Below, in pieces: positions 11,816 through 23,935 of a stretch of DNA of 64,000 bases. Source of the DNA: Symbiodinium natans (lineage: Eukaryota > Sar > Dinophyceae > Suessiales > Symbiodiniaceae). Position numbers and translations under genes: made by a program. Under the pieces are notes generated by a model. The model had not been told where the DNA came from. It worked only from the letters and a program-made list of their open reading frames with translations, and made no database searches. The stretch spans positions 384,710 through 448,709 of the forward strand of contig CAJNDS010002191.1 in NCBI GenBank assembly GCA_905221605.1, given 5' to 3'. The stretch's first letter is position 1; every line of letters starts with the position of its first letter.

Positions 11816-12872
11816 AGGGAGTAAGGAATAGTGGAACTGAAGATGCATCGAGAGATTATTTGGTTCCGATTACAGGGATTATAAGGCTTATAGCGTTGTA
11901 GGGGTTGCAGGGCTTATAGGGCCCAATTGTCATTTTATGGACTATGGCTGAGACCAAGAAGTGCTCAGAAATGGTGATGACGCGGAGCTTATAAAAAAAA
12001 AGGCTTGCATGTTCGTTTGGCCTAGGGTTTCGGTGATGCTGTCTGGGCAGCCATTTCCGGCTGAGCCCATGTCACCTTTACAATCAACCCGCCCGATACC
12101 TAGGCTTCTGAGAAGGAGAAACCCAAGGCACGAAGCGATCTGTCCGGGGTTTAGACCGACCCAGGGTCTGAGCCTATAGGCCCTAAACACACATCCCTAA
12201 ACCCCAAACTCTACACCAACCCCAAAGCAACAAGTAGATCAAATGACAGAGCTGAGGTCGCTACCAGGTTCTGCTCGACGGCTTTCGAGAGGGGCTGGTC
12301 ATACCTCCCATAATGGAGGTGTGTCAGTTTAGGGCCTTCTGCGGCGTTTTGCGGTTCCGGGTTTAAGGTCTGTGCTTCTTAAGGCTTAGGGGTTTTCGGC
12401 TTTTCGGGTTGGGGTGTTGGGGTATTTTCTCTCTCTTGCCAGGGACCAAGACCAAAAACAACAACAGCAAAAACAAAACAATAAACGCAGAGAGAGACAG
12501 AGAGAGACAGAGACACAGAGGCACACAAGCAAAACACAACAAAACACAACAACACGTGACGCAATGCAACGCATCCCCAGTACAGTACCCATGTCTGGAG
12601 CTTAGGGATTTGAGGGAGGTGAGTTTGGGGCTTCAGATGTTTTGGGACTCAGAGCTTTGTGGCTCAGCTTGTAGCCGCAGAACAGTGGAAAGAGACATCA
12701 CGCGTTGTTTAGCCAGAAGTAATGCTGCGAAACCCTAAACCCCAAAAGGCCCCTTGCCAGGCGTGCGCCATAAACATCCTTTCGCCCTCTCTCAAGCCCA
12801 AGCCCTCCATGCATCCCTAAACCCTAAAAAAAGCTAAACCATGCTAAACCCTAAAAGGACCCAAATCTAAAC

Positions 12873-12950
12873 CCCTGTAGGATTTAGGAGTGAAGTTAGG
12901 ACTGGCGTTGGGGCCCTTCGCAAGCTTGAGCTTTCTTCAGCTTCCATTTT
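12873..12950 (-). CDS. Exon set between telomere-type tracts
   Basis: Twenty-six codons, phase 0 to 0. The intron before it ends CTAAACCCTGAAG and the intron after it starts GTTTAGATTTGGG. The peptide has an acidic start (KMEAEESSSLRRAPTPVLTS). The upstream edge is nearly identical to that of the exon at 4833-4913 (CTAAACCCTGAG), which supports a common intron type. Confidence 0.45.
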
Positions 12951-13189
12951 CTTCAGGGTTTAGGGGTTAGGGTTGAAGTCGCACCCGCCAACTCCCCCAA
13001 ACCTCCACAAGCAGCCCAAACACTCTCGCCCCCACCCATCTCCCATACACCGCCCTCACCTGCCCCCACCCCCCTCCCACATCACCCTAGACCCTCTCGC
13101 AGGCAGTGGGCCCTTTTTCCCCACCGAAGTCTCTCGACCCTAAACCTCTAAACCCTAAACCCTAGACCAAACTCTCAACCCCAATCCCT

Positions 13190-13270
13190 GCTGAGAGTTT
13201 ACGAAAAACAAGGGACCCACATGTGGATCCCCAAATAATTAGTAGGACCCCGTTTATAATCAGGACCACC
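13190..13270 (+). mobile_element. MITE-like family B, diverged copy 2
   Basis: Shares TTTACGAAAA, GGGACCC and GGATCCCCAAATAA with the family-B elements at 46224 and 9615. It is diverged and the ends are not fixed. Confidence 0.35.
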
Positions 13271-13283
13271 ATAAGGTACCCCC

Positions 13284-13328
13284 AAACCCTAAACCCTGAA
13301 CCCTGAACCCTAAACCCTAAACCCTAAC
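13284..13328. repeat. CCCTAAA telomere-type tract
   Basis: Six units, some CCCTGAA. It abuts the downstream (donor) edge of the exon at 13329-13413 in the minus sense. Confidence 0.85.
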
Positions 13329-13413
13329 TCCCATTTGAGAGTCCGCCTGGAGACCAGAGACTGCGCCTGGGCGGGCGGGGCCGCACCCCTGGAGTTCGTC
13401 ACCTCGTTGAGAC
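13329..13413 (-). CDS. Exon set between telomere-type tracts
   Basis: In the minus sense the acceptor is TCTTTCCCAG|GT, with a short pyrimidine tract, and the donor is GA|GTTAGGGTTTAGGG. Twenty-seven codons plus split codons at both ends; the peptide includes LNEVTNSRGAAPPAQAQSLV. No family was recognised. Confidence 0.45.
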
Positions 13414-13437
13414 CTGGGAAAGACGAGCCGGGGGGAT

Positions 13438-13532
13438 GGGTTTAGGGTTTAGGGTTTAGGGTTTAGGGTTTAGGGTTTAGGGTTTAGGGTTTAGGGTTTA
13501 GGGTTTAGGGTTTAGGGTTTAGGGTTTAGGGT
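13438..13532. repeat. TTTAGGG array
   Basis: About thirteen perfect units. Inverted relative to 13284-13328, with the exon at 13329-13413 between them. Confidence 0.95.
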
Positions 13533-14560
13533 TCTCAGGGGCGGCCCTTCCGGCTTCGAGGCTTAACAGGTTTTCTGGTTTGAGTTGAAGGCTTTGTAGG
13601 CTTTAGCGTTTGATAGGGTTCAAAGTTCAGGGTTGAATTTAAGGCTTCTAGTTTCCAGCATTTAGGGGTTTGGGCTTAGCAGGTTTCAGGGGGTTGCGAG
13701 GGTCCTCCCTCGCCCCCTGTCCTTCATGGTCTGTGGTTCGTGGGCTTGGGGTTTAGGATCAGACTGCAGGGCTTCAGGTTTTCACTTTGCCTGCGTGGTT
13801 CATGGTGGGTTTAGGGTTTAGGGTTGTAGGTTTACGGTTTCCCCTCTGCCCCCCCTGTGGTTCGTGGTGGGCTCAGGGCTAACAAGAAAGCATATATGTT
13901 CCTGAATGAAGGATCCTCTGAGACCCGAGGATCGCAAGCAACATGAGCACACTGTGCACATGCATGTCCGAGTTGAGGGTCACAGCAGGGCGCCAGGCAT
14001 ACCATGCACGTAGTTTCTTTGATCAGGTGGAACTCCAAGGAACTCCGTTGCACACGAGCCCCCCCTTATAATCAAGAGAATGCGCCAGCTTGCAAGTACA
14101 GGCCCAGTGCGAGCCCAGCAACTTTGCAGGAGTTCCTGTCGCCTCGTCAGCGCCGCATCCAAGCCTCGGGCAAAAGAGCAGAGGGAACCCGATGTGTTAA
14201 ACTTGAAGCCCTGAAGTCCTCGTCTTGCTGCGAAAGGGTCGTAATCTTCCTTCGTTTTACGGTCCGCCACCTGCGGGACATCGAGCCGGACTCGCCATTC
14301 TTTCTGCCCTTCTTGCCGAAAAATCTCTGGGGGCCAGCGGCTTGTACCACAAATAGCCCTTGACAACGCCTCCAGAAGCTACAAAAGCAGTCCTCCACCA
14401 AAATCCTAAGCGCCTTCTAAACATTTGTACTTCATGTTCAGCCCTGAACTCAAACACCTGAAAGGGCCCTAAAGCCACCTATCCCCAATTCGCGTCCATG
14501 ACACCACCTCGGAGTCCGAGAAAAAGCAACATTCGCTCCCAGTAAAAGGGGGGGGGCACC

Positions 14561-15551
14561 TCACTTTCTTCTTAACGTATACGACCACCATGAACATATC
14601 CGAACTAGGTCGACCTTGAACCTTTCATGGACTGAATTGCGCGGCAGGCGACATTCGTTGAGCTCCTTCTTCGCCACCGCGTACTGCTCGGGGCTCATGG
14701 GCTGGCGAGCCGGTACCTGACGCCGATGCGGGTGAACTCTGAACCCCCTTTTCTCTTTCAACCGCAACATGCTTTGTTCAAGGGAATCTTTTATCACGGG
14801 ACCCTGGAGTTTCGCTTGAAGTCACAGGTGAGGCTTGCCAACTGTGAGTTGTTACGATTGTGCTTGCGTTTTGGGCACCTAAGCCCTGCATCCCTGACCA
14901 TGTCTGCCCAGGTGCCGGCTGCGAAGCAGGAGGCATCTGTGCAGGCACCATGGTCATGGGAGGTCCCTGAGGTCCTCGCACGGAGCTGAAGGGCGAGTTG
15001 GGCGCCATGGAAGGCATTGAGCCCATGGGAACCATGGGCCCTGGCCCCATGGAGTTCATGGGTCCAGGCCCTCTCGAGTTCATGGGCCCAGGCCCCATGG
15101 AGTTCATGGGTCCGGGTCCCCTAGAGTTCATGGGTGGCCCCATGGAGTTCATGGGTCCAGGCCCTCTTGAGTTCATGGGTCCAGGGCCCATAGAGTTCAT
15201 GGGTGAAGGCCCCATAGAGTTCATGGGGCCAGGCATGGGCCCAGGCCCCATGGAGTTCATGGGCCCAGGTCCCATGGGCCCAGGTCCCATGGAGTTCATG
15301 GGCCCTACAGTGCTGTAAGGCCCCTGGCCCATGTGGTCCATGGTCCCTATGGTGCTGTAAGGCCCCGGGCCCGCATCCATCATATCCATCGTCCCCATGG
15401 TGCTGTAAGGCCCCGGGCCCATGGGCCCACGCATGGATGCCATGGGGTTCGTTGTTGCTGAGGCCACTTTTGTGTGGCTGGAGGGATTCGTTTCTGCGAG
15501 CCAAAACAGCGCCGAAGATCCCACCAACGCCTGATGGCATAGGATGTGCAC
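14561..15551 (-). CDS. Met/Gly/Pro repeat protein, exon structure uncertain
   Basis: A minus-strand ORF at 14778-15551 encodes about 20 copies of an eight-residue unit of the type MNSMGPGP (24-bp DNA unit, about 15000-15310), preceded by GPGPYSTMGTM-type units and followed by a Pro/Met/Gln-rich tail. A second minus-strand ORF at 14561-14797 overlaps in another frame and is charged and protein-like (for example PEQYAVAKKELNECRL). A small intron with donor TTAG|GTGCCC and acceptor CTTCAAG would join the two in frame; this is a proposal. The N-terminus and any upstream exon are unresolved. The plus strand of the repeat is also open, as expected from the 24-bp palindrome-like unit. Composition suggests a disordered, low-complexity protein; function unknown. 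Confidence 0.45.
15000..15310. repeat. 24-bp coding minisatellite
   Basis: Tandem units of the form ATGGGTCCAGGCCCTCTCGA plus GTTC, differing by a few bases, with some half units. The repeat is open in frames on both strands. It encodes the GPMNSM array of the minus-strand ORF. Confidence 0.85.
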
Positions 15552-17200
15552 ACCGGCGCTGGACTAACACGGGGTCACCTTGTTGTTGAATCTGCATTGC
15601 ATACAGGCTGTCGAAAGCACCAATGACCAAGTAAAAAAGCTCCACAGCAAGCACGGCAGGTATCTTTGCACAGCGATTCTGTCTGTGGGTCCATGTGCTG
15701 TGCAAAGTCAGGCATTTGATGCAATCGCCGACTTCAATCTCTACAGTAAAGCCTCTATAGCTTCTCTTAGACTAGCAAAAGTTGCGCACAAGCAACAGCT
15801 ATTGGCCATGAGAGTGAAGCCTCCGAGCTATCCTTGATTTCCAACTAACGTCTGAAGGCTGCTGCTCTTTGTGCAGCACGCTGGCACTGTCTCTGGGGAC
15901 GCACGGGTCAGTTCACTCCTGTCGTGTACATGCCTGCTATTGCCATGCCACGTCCACATCATGGAAAAACACTCTATAGATGTCCCAACAGCGCGGGTAT
16001 AAGTGCATAACATGGCCTGACAGCACTAGTACAGTGAGCAAGCTTTGAGAAGGCAACTGGCTCTGTGCGGTTTATCCGGCATCTGTGTAAAGGCGTTTGG
16101 ACATAAGGATCGACTGTAGCGACAAGTGCTCTTTCACATGCAATGTGATGCTACATAGGCCACGGTGACTCTCCACGATTCCCACCTCGGTACACCTCAG
16201 AGACGAGCTTTGGTCTAAACAACCAAGGGGGGCTGCTGACTCGAAACGTGCACAATCATGCACATCAGCAGATCCTCTCCCGCTGCCCTGCTAAGGTTGG
16301 GTTGCTCTGCTCTTTGCTTTCTGATGCTTGGACAAGCCTGAACAAAGGGATGATGGTAGAACAACCCAAGGGAGTTACACCAGATGAGTCAAGAGCGCGA
16401 AGACAATGGAGCGCGTGGACACCGACTTCGCAGCCCTTGAAACAACACCAGGGAAACAATTCGGCATTTAAAAAAGCTATCTTGCATGCCAGGATGGGCT
16501 ATCAGGCCTTGTCATCCCCACAATCCCTGATCATCAACCTATAAAGGGCCTCTTTCAGGGCTTCTAGGGTATAATACCCTAAACCCTAAACCCTAAACCA
16601 TAGCCCATCCTAGTGGGTGGGAAAATGGTTGAATACGATGCAGTGCTCTGCGGCACCCGAGAGCATGGCCTGGCCATCTCTTGGCCAAGCGCGCTTCCCT
16701 TGCGGGCCCATCTTGCGCACGAGCATCCCTAAGACGGGTTTAGGGTTTAGGGTTTAGGGTTTAGGGTTTAGGGTTTAGGGTTTAGGGTTTAGGGGGCGCC
16801 ACAAAATAAATCCTGCAACCCTCTGAGTGCTTGGGGAGGTGAAGAGTTATACTTTGCAAGACATGAAGAAATGCCAGCAGCTATGGCTTGGATCTCATTG
16901 GCTCAGGTGCCAGGGCCGATCAAAAATCTCCTGCACCGAGCCAACTCGGAGGGGCGGAGGGTTGAGGTGGGAAGGCCTTCTATGGATGAGAATTCACCCC
17001 TAATCCCTAATCCCTAAACCCTAAACCCTAAACCCAGTCTTCAAGACCCCTCATCATACAGATATTACACCCGAAGCTGGGATGTCGGAATATGTCGGAG
17101 AAGCCGCAAGAAACAGTGGAGGGCACTGGTTCAGAGGGCTTTGAGTGTAGGGGCAGATATTCAGGGAATTTCAAATCCAAGCTCTGAAGGTGGTTGCTCA
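15552..17200. other. Interval with weak ORFs and one telomere-type pair
   Basis: CCCTAAA at 16577-16601 and TTTAGGG at 16737-16792 enclose a 135-bp island open in several frames on both strands. The plus frame begins MVEYDAVLCGT and the minus frame includes QGKRAWPRDGQAMLSGAAEH. Strand cannot be settled. A plus-strand open segment at 16250-16540 is also possible. No gene is called. Confidence 0.3.
16737..16792. repeat. TTTAGGG array
   Basis: Eight perfect units; the right-hand member of an inverted pair with 16577-16601. Confidence 0.9.
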
Positions 17201-17204
17201 TAGA

Positions 17205-17380
17205 AGCAGGCTTTCGCTTGGAAGCCCGAGGGTATCGACTGTGATTGGTTGGGCTTCATGTAGGGAGCCAGGGAAACCGAGTTCGGGCGCATCTACAACA
17301 AGGACTATGGTAGTTTTGTGGGAGGGAGGGGACCCCACAGCATTGCACTTGCCAACGCCGATCATCGGCTGCTTGGGTTT
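17205..17380 (-). CDS. Candidate exon, minus strand
   Basis: Open minus-strand sequence with a protein-like stretch (SHKTTIVLVVDAPELGFPGS). It lies downstream of the 17573-17690 candidate and may be the next exon of the same gene. Splice edges are not fixed. Confidence 0.3.
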
Positions 17381-17572
17381 TGGGGATCGGCTACGTTTCG
17401 GGCTGAGGGTTCTGCGAGTTCTGCGAGTGTGCCTTCGGCACAGCACCCCTACATGCCTGCACTTCTGAAGAGAAGAATGAAGAGAAGTTGTGCCATCCAA
17501 GAGGAGACGGGCTTTTTGACTTCTACCAGGTGGGATTCCTTGACCTCACGGCGTGCTGGAAACTTTGGCTCA

Positions 17573-17690
17573 TGCGCTCCCCAAAGCGAAAACCCCGTTT
17601 GTAGACACATCGCAGAACGGTTTCATCAGAGCGGCAAGGGGATGGTCATGTTTTCGAACGATGGCGTCGATCATTTCTGTGAACTCCAGG
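17573..17690 (-). CDS. Candidate exon, EF-hand-like end
   Basis: The minus strand encodes YFLEFTEMIDAIVRKHDHPL and continues to a stop at about 17571. The FLEFTEMI stretch resembles the glutamate-containing end of an EF-hand loop and its exit helix, but the first half of the loop is not visible, so calcium binding is only a suggestion. The plus strand is also open. Confidence 0.35.
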
Positions 17691-18245
17691 AAGTAACCAC
17701 AAGAAGCTGTTCATTTTGGCAAAAGGTGGCAAAAGTAGCCTTCTAGAACCGCAAACCCCGACACCCTCCCAAGCCCCAGGCAAACGTGAACAGCACGCTG
17801 CAGCCAGCATCCTGCTTTACATTTAGGGCTTCTGGTCTTGGTACACTTCTCGATTTGTGCTTTAGGGTCTAGGGGTTGAGGCTTACGTGCGAAACCCTTA
17901 ACCCTAAACTTCTAAACCCTAAACGCCCAAGCCCCGAAACTGCCCCTCCCCACAAAACCCTCCGAGGCGTAGTGAAGCTCCAGGCGTGCCTCGCTGGGCA
18001 AGTCCGTGACAGACAGGGATCGGTGATGTGTTGCCGCGGCCTGGAGATGGCCCCTAAGTCAACATCCCCACGCCCTCAACCAGTCAGGCTGATCAGACGC
18101 GTCATCTACCACCCATGTTCAGGTCTGACCAACCAGTCGGTTCTAGGCGAGGGTCCTCCCCCACCTATGTACACTCCGAGCCCAAGCCTGAACTGAAACC
18201 TCAACCCAAGAATACAACTAAACCCACGCGCACACACACACAGAC

Positions 18246-18399
18246 CCTGCCTCAACTTCCCGAAGCTCCGCATAGAAGCCATCGGCATCCCGTTGTATGC
18301 GCTTGTGCCATGGGCTGGTTTCCTGGGTTTCTTCGGCATGGGGCTGAAGCATGCTGAAGCTATGTCGGTGCCCGGCTTGCCAACGTGACTCAATCCAAT
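18246..18399 (-). CDS. Candidate exon, charged helical protein
   Basis: A 154-bp minus-strand exon between acceptor GTGCTTAG and donor GG|GTCTGTGTG. The peptide includes AEETQETSPWHKRIQRDADG and FYAELREVEAG, highly charged and protein-like. No family was recognised. The donor leads into a short TG run. Confidence 0.45.
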
Positions 18400-18869
18400 C
18401 TAAGCACCGGCAGCCCAATTGGTGGAGATCAACAAAAAAAGAACGCACGCCCAGCTATATGTTGAAGTCCATAAAACTTGCAAACAAACCCAGTGCCACA
18501 AATCTCATAAACTTCCGGCACAGTGCTGTGAAGGCCAAGCGGCGTCCGAACTCAACGCGCACCCACGCTTGACATTGACCTGAGTGCCGCGTGTGCATTT
18601 GGAGATTCGTATCCTAGAAGGTAGCGGTTGGGGCAGATATATGGGCCTAAAGGTAGTCTTAGGCCCGAAGAAGCCTCAACCACCCTAACCTCAAAAAAGA
18701 GACATGAGCTTAGAACGCAGCTGAACAACCTGGATTCTCGATTGGCTACAGATGGCCACAGGATTTAAGAGCAGTCAGGGCGTAAAGGGCTTTCGACTTG
18801 CTGTTGCATCAGTGGTTAAATAATGGGGGTGTAGAATATAGGTGTATAAGTAATAATGTGCACGCGCAC

Positions 18870-19905
<1,036 letters not shown>

Positions 19906-20622
19906 GGTGCTGCGTGCTGGTGCTTGCGGGCGGGCATAGAAAAGCTGTAGAAAGGCCGCGTGCACTGTAGATGCGTGCTCGTGCGTCCGTGGTGTCTGTG
20001 TCGGGGGCCAGGCTTTCCGGCTGCAGGCCCAGTGGCGAGGATGTTTTTGGCGAAGGTGTTGCCCAAGAAGCGCAGTGCGCTGGAAGGGATGGGCACACCC
20101 ACCTGGCGCGAAATAAACGTAAGCTGATTTCTAGATTGGCGCTTGAAAGGGTTTTTTCGATGGTGCCGGTGGTGCTGGGGGGCTTGAGGCTCCGAAGGCA
20201 TCTATGGGCTAAGCGAACTGCAGAAGCCCAGGAACCCAGCCCAATTCCTCAGCAAACTCTTTTGTTGGGGGTGTAGGGGGAAGACTGCAGATTTGCATCC
20301 CCATCTTGGTTCCTCAATATCCGGCTTAGAGGCCTGAGTTTTAGCTTCGAACGGTGCAGGGGATGCATCGGAAGCCAACATGAAGCCTGAAGCTATGTAC
20401 AGCGCCTATAGAGTCTAGAATCTACAGAGTCTCCAGGGCCTGCAGCATTGGCTGCGCATTCTGCCGCCGCACACGAAGCTGCTTGAGCTGCTTATGACAA
20501 ATTCTTGGTGTTGCAAGTTCATCCTTTCCTCCAGCTTCTTGACCATCAGAAAACAAAAACCGAACCTGCTTTGCGAAGGGTTTCTCAAGCTCAGGAAACC
20601 CTAAACCCTAAACCCGAAAGCT

Positions 20623-21061
20623 CTAGAGGATCCTGAGCCACCGATACCCGAGAAGCCCCAAAAAAGGCGCCTGAACGCGCGAGACCGAAACGAGCAGCGT
20701 GCCCGTCTCGTTGCCCCCACGTGGCAGCCAGAGGTTCTGGGTGTCCACCTCGATTCCTGCAATAGGAGCCCCCTTTTCAACTTCAATAAGCTGAAGTTCA
20801 CATCTCTCGAACTCATGTTTGCTAAAGTCCACTGAGTATCTTTCGAACGACAAGGAGACAGAAATCGACAGAACCAAAAGCCTCTGACAAGATTTCTGAG
20901 ACGAGGCCAGGATGCGCTTGCTCCAGAATCGTCGGCGAGGGAGCTGGAAGTCTCGCCCGTCGGTTGGGAAATTCGATCCTGAGCTGACCAGACGAGATCC
21001 GAGAGCGCCCTATAAACACCTGAAACCCATATAAGCCCTCCATCAGCCAAGCCTGTAGCAA
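20623..21061 (-). pseudogene. Beta-rich protein ORF broken by one frame change
   Basis: Two overlapping minus-strand frames read as one protein. The upstream frame contains PAPSPTILEQAHPGLVSEIL; the downstream frame contains VLSISVSLSFERYSVDFSKH and CELQLIEVEKGAPIAGIEVD, ending in a stop at 20623. The switch is near 20870-20880 and equals one extra base. The two frames overlap, so an intron between them is not possible without losing good sequence. It could be a pseudogene, a sequencing indel or a frameshift gene. The second part is rich in alternating hydrophobic residues and looks like a beta-sandwich, but no family can be named. A short CCCTAAA tract (20598-20615) follows the stop. Confidence 0.45.
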
Positions 21062-21227
21062 GCCCTAGAGCCCTAGAGAGCCATCAAAAAGAACCGATGA
21101 GCCCTAAGAACCCCAAACCCAAAGTAAACCACGGAGGTCCATTCTCCACTCTTTCCACCGTCTCACGTCGCTCATTGTGCAGGTCGGGCGCGTTGCTCAT
21201 GTCACCGCAGGATGCTGGGTTCTCACT

Positions 21228-21416
21228 TCAGGAGTTACGACGCAAGCGAAGAGAAGCGATGCTTCGGCGTCGGGATGCCGAGTTGAGAGCTTCATGGACC
21301 GTTCTTGACCCCTGTAGAAGCAGTGAGCGTTTAGCAGGCAGATGCGGCAGATGGGAATCGCGAAAAGAAAGCGATGCCTTCTCGAGTCGACTTCGCAGGA
21401 ACAAGTCTCGCCCCAT
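21228..21416 (-). CDS. Small basic ORF with ATG-Gly start
   Basis: A complete ATG-to-TGA minus-strand ORF of 62 codons starting MGRDLFLRSRLEKASLSF and ending in an arginine-rich tail. The plus strand over the same bases is open and arginine-rich too. It may be an exon or a chance ORF; function unknown. Confidence 0.3.
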   Translation of the reverse strand: MGRDLFLRSRLEKASLSFRDSHLPHLPAKRSLLLQGSRTVHEALNSASRRRSIASLRLRRNS

Positions 21417-21874
21417 GACGTAGGGTTAAATGACGTTAAAAGTTTAGGGTTTGAAGGGGCCTTTAAGGCTAAAGCCTGTCAAGCCGTGAAGCGAAGCACC
21501 CTACACCGGCAAGCGCCTTTGGCTTTAGCAGAAAGAACTCAGCAACAGAACAATAATTGCATTGTCTCGCTTGCCGAAACAAGGACTCACGATGTGTTTT
21601 CGCATTACGTGCCTGCCTGGAACACCACGGGATCTTGACGACCAAATAAATGCTTTCAAAGGGGCGTGCGATCTCCACCAGGTATCCGAAATCCTGCGTT
21701 ATGCCCTCCGTGCCCACCTAAATCCTATACCATGCAGTAGCCCTAGGTGACAATAGGTCTGGGAGGGAGATGGGCTTCTTTCACGTCCTATGGCGCAACA
21801 GAAATGCGCCCGACCATCCTGAAGCTACTTTCACACTGCTCGCACCTGAACGACCAAACTTTAAGTGGAGCCCT

Positions 21875-21976
21875 TGGGATGTTTCCCCTTTTACTAACAG
21901 CTCCTTAAGCGGGATCCTTTTGCGGAGTACTATAACCCCTCTTAAGGGCGCTGTCACTATGAGGGGGACATCCCAA
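21875..21976. mobile_element. MITE-like family A, copy 1
   Basis: Imperfect palindrome with ends GGGATGTTTCCCC and GGGGGACATCCCA. The middle has CTCCTTAAGCGGGATC and GTACTATAACCCC, related to three other copies (25777, 36822, 41254). Confidence 0.6.
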
Positions 21977-22157
21977 TGGAGCCTTGCTGAGTTTCATATG
22001 TTCGGGAGACGGCTCTGCGAGGCACTCCCTCCTGTGCCGCTTTGTGGACTCCTTCGGCCCCCGGGGACCGGGGGCACTGCCCGGCAACCCCCCCCCCTCC
22101 AGGGTAAGTGCACATTTTCCACAGGCCTAAACATGTCACCACTTTCGACCCGAACTG

Positions 22158-22382
22158 TCAGCATCGACGTTCTTTTGGGGACTTGCACGCGAGACCGCAG
22201 AAGAACAACCTCTCAAGCAGGCCAACTAGATCGAAGAAGTTTTGCACTGCCCGACCATGCCCCCGAAACACCCAAGGCCACGTAGGGTTCTCAAAAGCAT
22301 GGAACGGCACCTTGTTCGACACTCGGATCAGCTCAAAAATCGTCTCCACATAGAAAGACAAGATCCGTGCCAGGGTGCGTAC
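22158..22382 (-). CDS. Exon with voltage-sensor-like hydrophobic segments
   Basis: Acceptor GAAAGCAG|G, then 74 codons to a TGA at 22158-22160. The peptide has a hydrophobic stretch with acidic residues (FYVETIFELIRVSNKV), a loop, then NFFDLVGLLERLFFCGL. In voltage-gated ion channels a segment with E-x(n)-E/R is followed by an N-x-x-D motif at the start of S3, and NFFDLV fits that pattern. This is an inference from a short exon. The last codons may be intron if a donor lies before the stop. Confidence 0.45.
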   Translation of the reverse strand, partial: VRTLARILSFYVETIFELIRVSNKVPFHAFENPTWPWVFRGHGRAVQNFFDLVGLLERLFFCGLACKSPKERRC

Positions 22383-22926
22383 CTGCTTTCATCTGCTCAC
22401 TTCGGATGCCCACCCCTCCCACCAAGTTCCTACCAACTGGTGGAGTCACCTACATCCAACAAGCTGAGAAGTTCCAGCACGATCCCCAGGGCGTGTTGGG
22501 GCGTTTGGGACAGCGACCCTTGAAACGACGTCCTGAACTTCTATGATTCTATAACTAAGGCAATCCCTTTCTGGCACTCATGCCCGCAATCAGAATACCC
22601 ACCAATTTTTGTATGAACTCAGTCTCTGACAGGCTTGCTTGCGAAATTTGCTCGCAAGTCAACCCGAATCTCCCAACCCCAAAGTCTAGCGGTCCCTAAA
22701 AAAGCTACCTTCCCTAAGAACCCTAGGTTCCCGAAGACATCTAGGTTTCCTCACTAGACCCAGGAGTAACCTAGGAAGTAACAAGGGTGCCCCTTTTTGG
22801 TTTAAAGGGGCTTATGAGGGAACCTGAACCCCCCAAACAAGGGAAGAAAGGCCTACTCTGGGTCCTAGCTGAATGAACGACCAACTTCCCAAAACCCTAT
22901 AAACCCTAAACCCTAAACCGACCAAC

Positions 22927-23026
22927 CCTCAGGAGCACAATGGCATGGTGTGGCTTCGGGGGGATAAGATCCCGGTGAGGCTCCACGAAAACGGGCTGGT
23001 ACTTCCTTGGCTGCGCCCAGCCCTAA
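22927..23026 (-). CDS. Candidate exon, strand ambiguous
   Basis: Between CCCTAAA (22894-22918) and TTTAGGG (23082-23117). With acceptor GGCGCAG|CC it joins in phase to the exon at 23137-23207 and reads KEVPARFRGASPGSYPPEAT. The plus strand is equally open and very protein-like (MVWLRGDKIPVRLHENGLVL). The minus call rests on the neighbouring exon; the frame is uncertain. Confidence 0.3.
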
Positions 23027-23049
23027 ACCGTAGACCGGTTGGGGGTTAG

Positions 23050-23050
<1 letters not shown>

Positions 23051-23080
<30 letters not shown>
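23051..23080. repeat. (CT)n microsatellite
   Basis: About fourteen CT units next to a TTTAGGG tract. Confidence 0.95.
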
Positions 23081-23136
23081 GCCGGTTTAGGGTTTAGGGT
23101 TTATAGGGTTTAGGGTCAGTAGCGAAGAGAACTTAC

Positions 23137-23207
23137 CGTGTAAGACTGCGATCTTGGCGTTGAGGTGTTCTACACTCACAGCAGGGGCAGATAAGGGAAC
23201 CCAAACC
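23137..23207 (-). CDS. Exon with canonical splice sites
   Basis: Acceptor GGGTCTTCTTTCAG|G with a pyrimidine tract, and donor G|GTAAGT. The 71 bp read as VWVPLSAPAVSVEHLNAKIA plus VLH. Both splice sites are textbook in form, which makes this one of the firmer single exons. TTTAGGG repeats follow the donor in the sense direction. No family was recognised. Confidence 0.5.
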
Positions 23208-23386
23208 CTGAAAGAAGACCCTAAACCCTAGACCTCAAACCCTCTGGGTCCTAGTAGACTCTGCCCAAGGTTCAAGATCAGCTCCCGTTCGTGCCTTGGC
23301 AAGGCTTGGAAAACTCTGCGATGCAGGTTTAGGCAGTGTGTACTATAACGGTCGGCTTCGGGTCCAGAGTCTAGTTTCTTAGGATA

Positions 23387-23893
23387 TTAGAGGCTTAAGG
23401 AGCAGCGACGCAGAAGCGATGTCTTAGTCGGAAGAGGGGCAGAAGAATTCCAAGCGCTGAGCGCAGAATAGGAAGTGTCGTTCATGATGACGGGAAGGTT
23501 AGCCCCACCCATTGCCCCAATTAGCGAACGCGTGTTGTCATGATTCGCAGTTCGCAACTGCAACTGAGAAACCATCCATCTCTTTTCGTCGTGTGCCGGA
23601 GTATAGACGGGACGAGAATGGGCCTTTCTTGATATAGGTCTTTCCTTCAAATGTCTCGCCTTGATCAATTTATCTCGGCGGGACCGAAGGGAGGAAGAGG
23701 CCCGGAGCTGTTTCCGGCAAGTGGGGGGGGAAGGGTGGTGAAGGGGGCTAGCAGCTGAAGCTTGGGAATGTGTCAGCACAGTTTGGCCTTCTCCACCCCC
23801 CCTCCCCCACAATGACCTGTTAAAGAGGCCAATGGAATCGTAGTGGCAACCAAAAAGACAGGCTAGAAAAAAGGCGTCCTTCGTCGCCTTCAA
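23387..23893 (-). other. Open minus-strand frame downstream of the Cys-rich gene
   Basis: A 168-codon minus-strand open frame without an ATG at its start, rich in Ser/Arg. It follows the stop of the Cys-rich gene by 43 bp and is most likely 3-prime untranslated or intergenic sequence that happens to be open. Confidence 0.3.
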
Positions 23894-23935
23894 ACATGTC
23901 TCTAATTAGGGCAGATTAGGGGCATCCTGGTAGCC

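Noticed and set aside
16623-16730. Plus-strand MVEYDAVLCGT, resembling the N-terminus of GDI/REP proteins
   Set aside because: The similarity is about eight of seventeen residues, the glycine motif that should follow is missing, and the minus strand is also open.
21770-22285. 171-codon plus-strand ORF
   Set aside because: Its first third is the palindromic family-A element, and the opposite strand of its end carries the better exon at 22158-22382.
23429-23893. Separate gene downstream of the Cys-rich gene
   Set aside because: No ATG, Ser/Arg-rich composition and immediate position after the stop fit 3-prime flanking sequence better than a gene.
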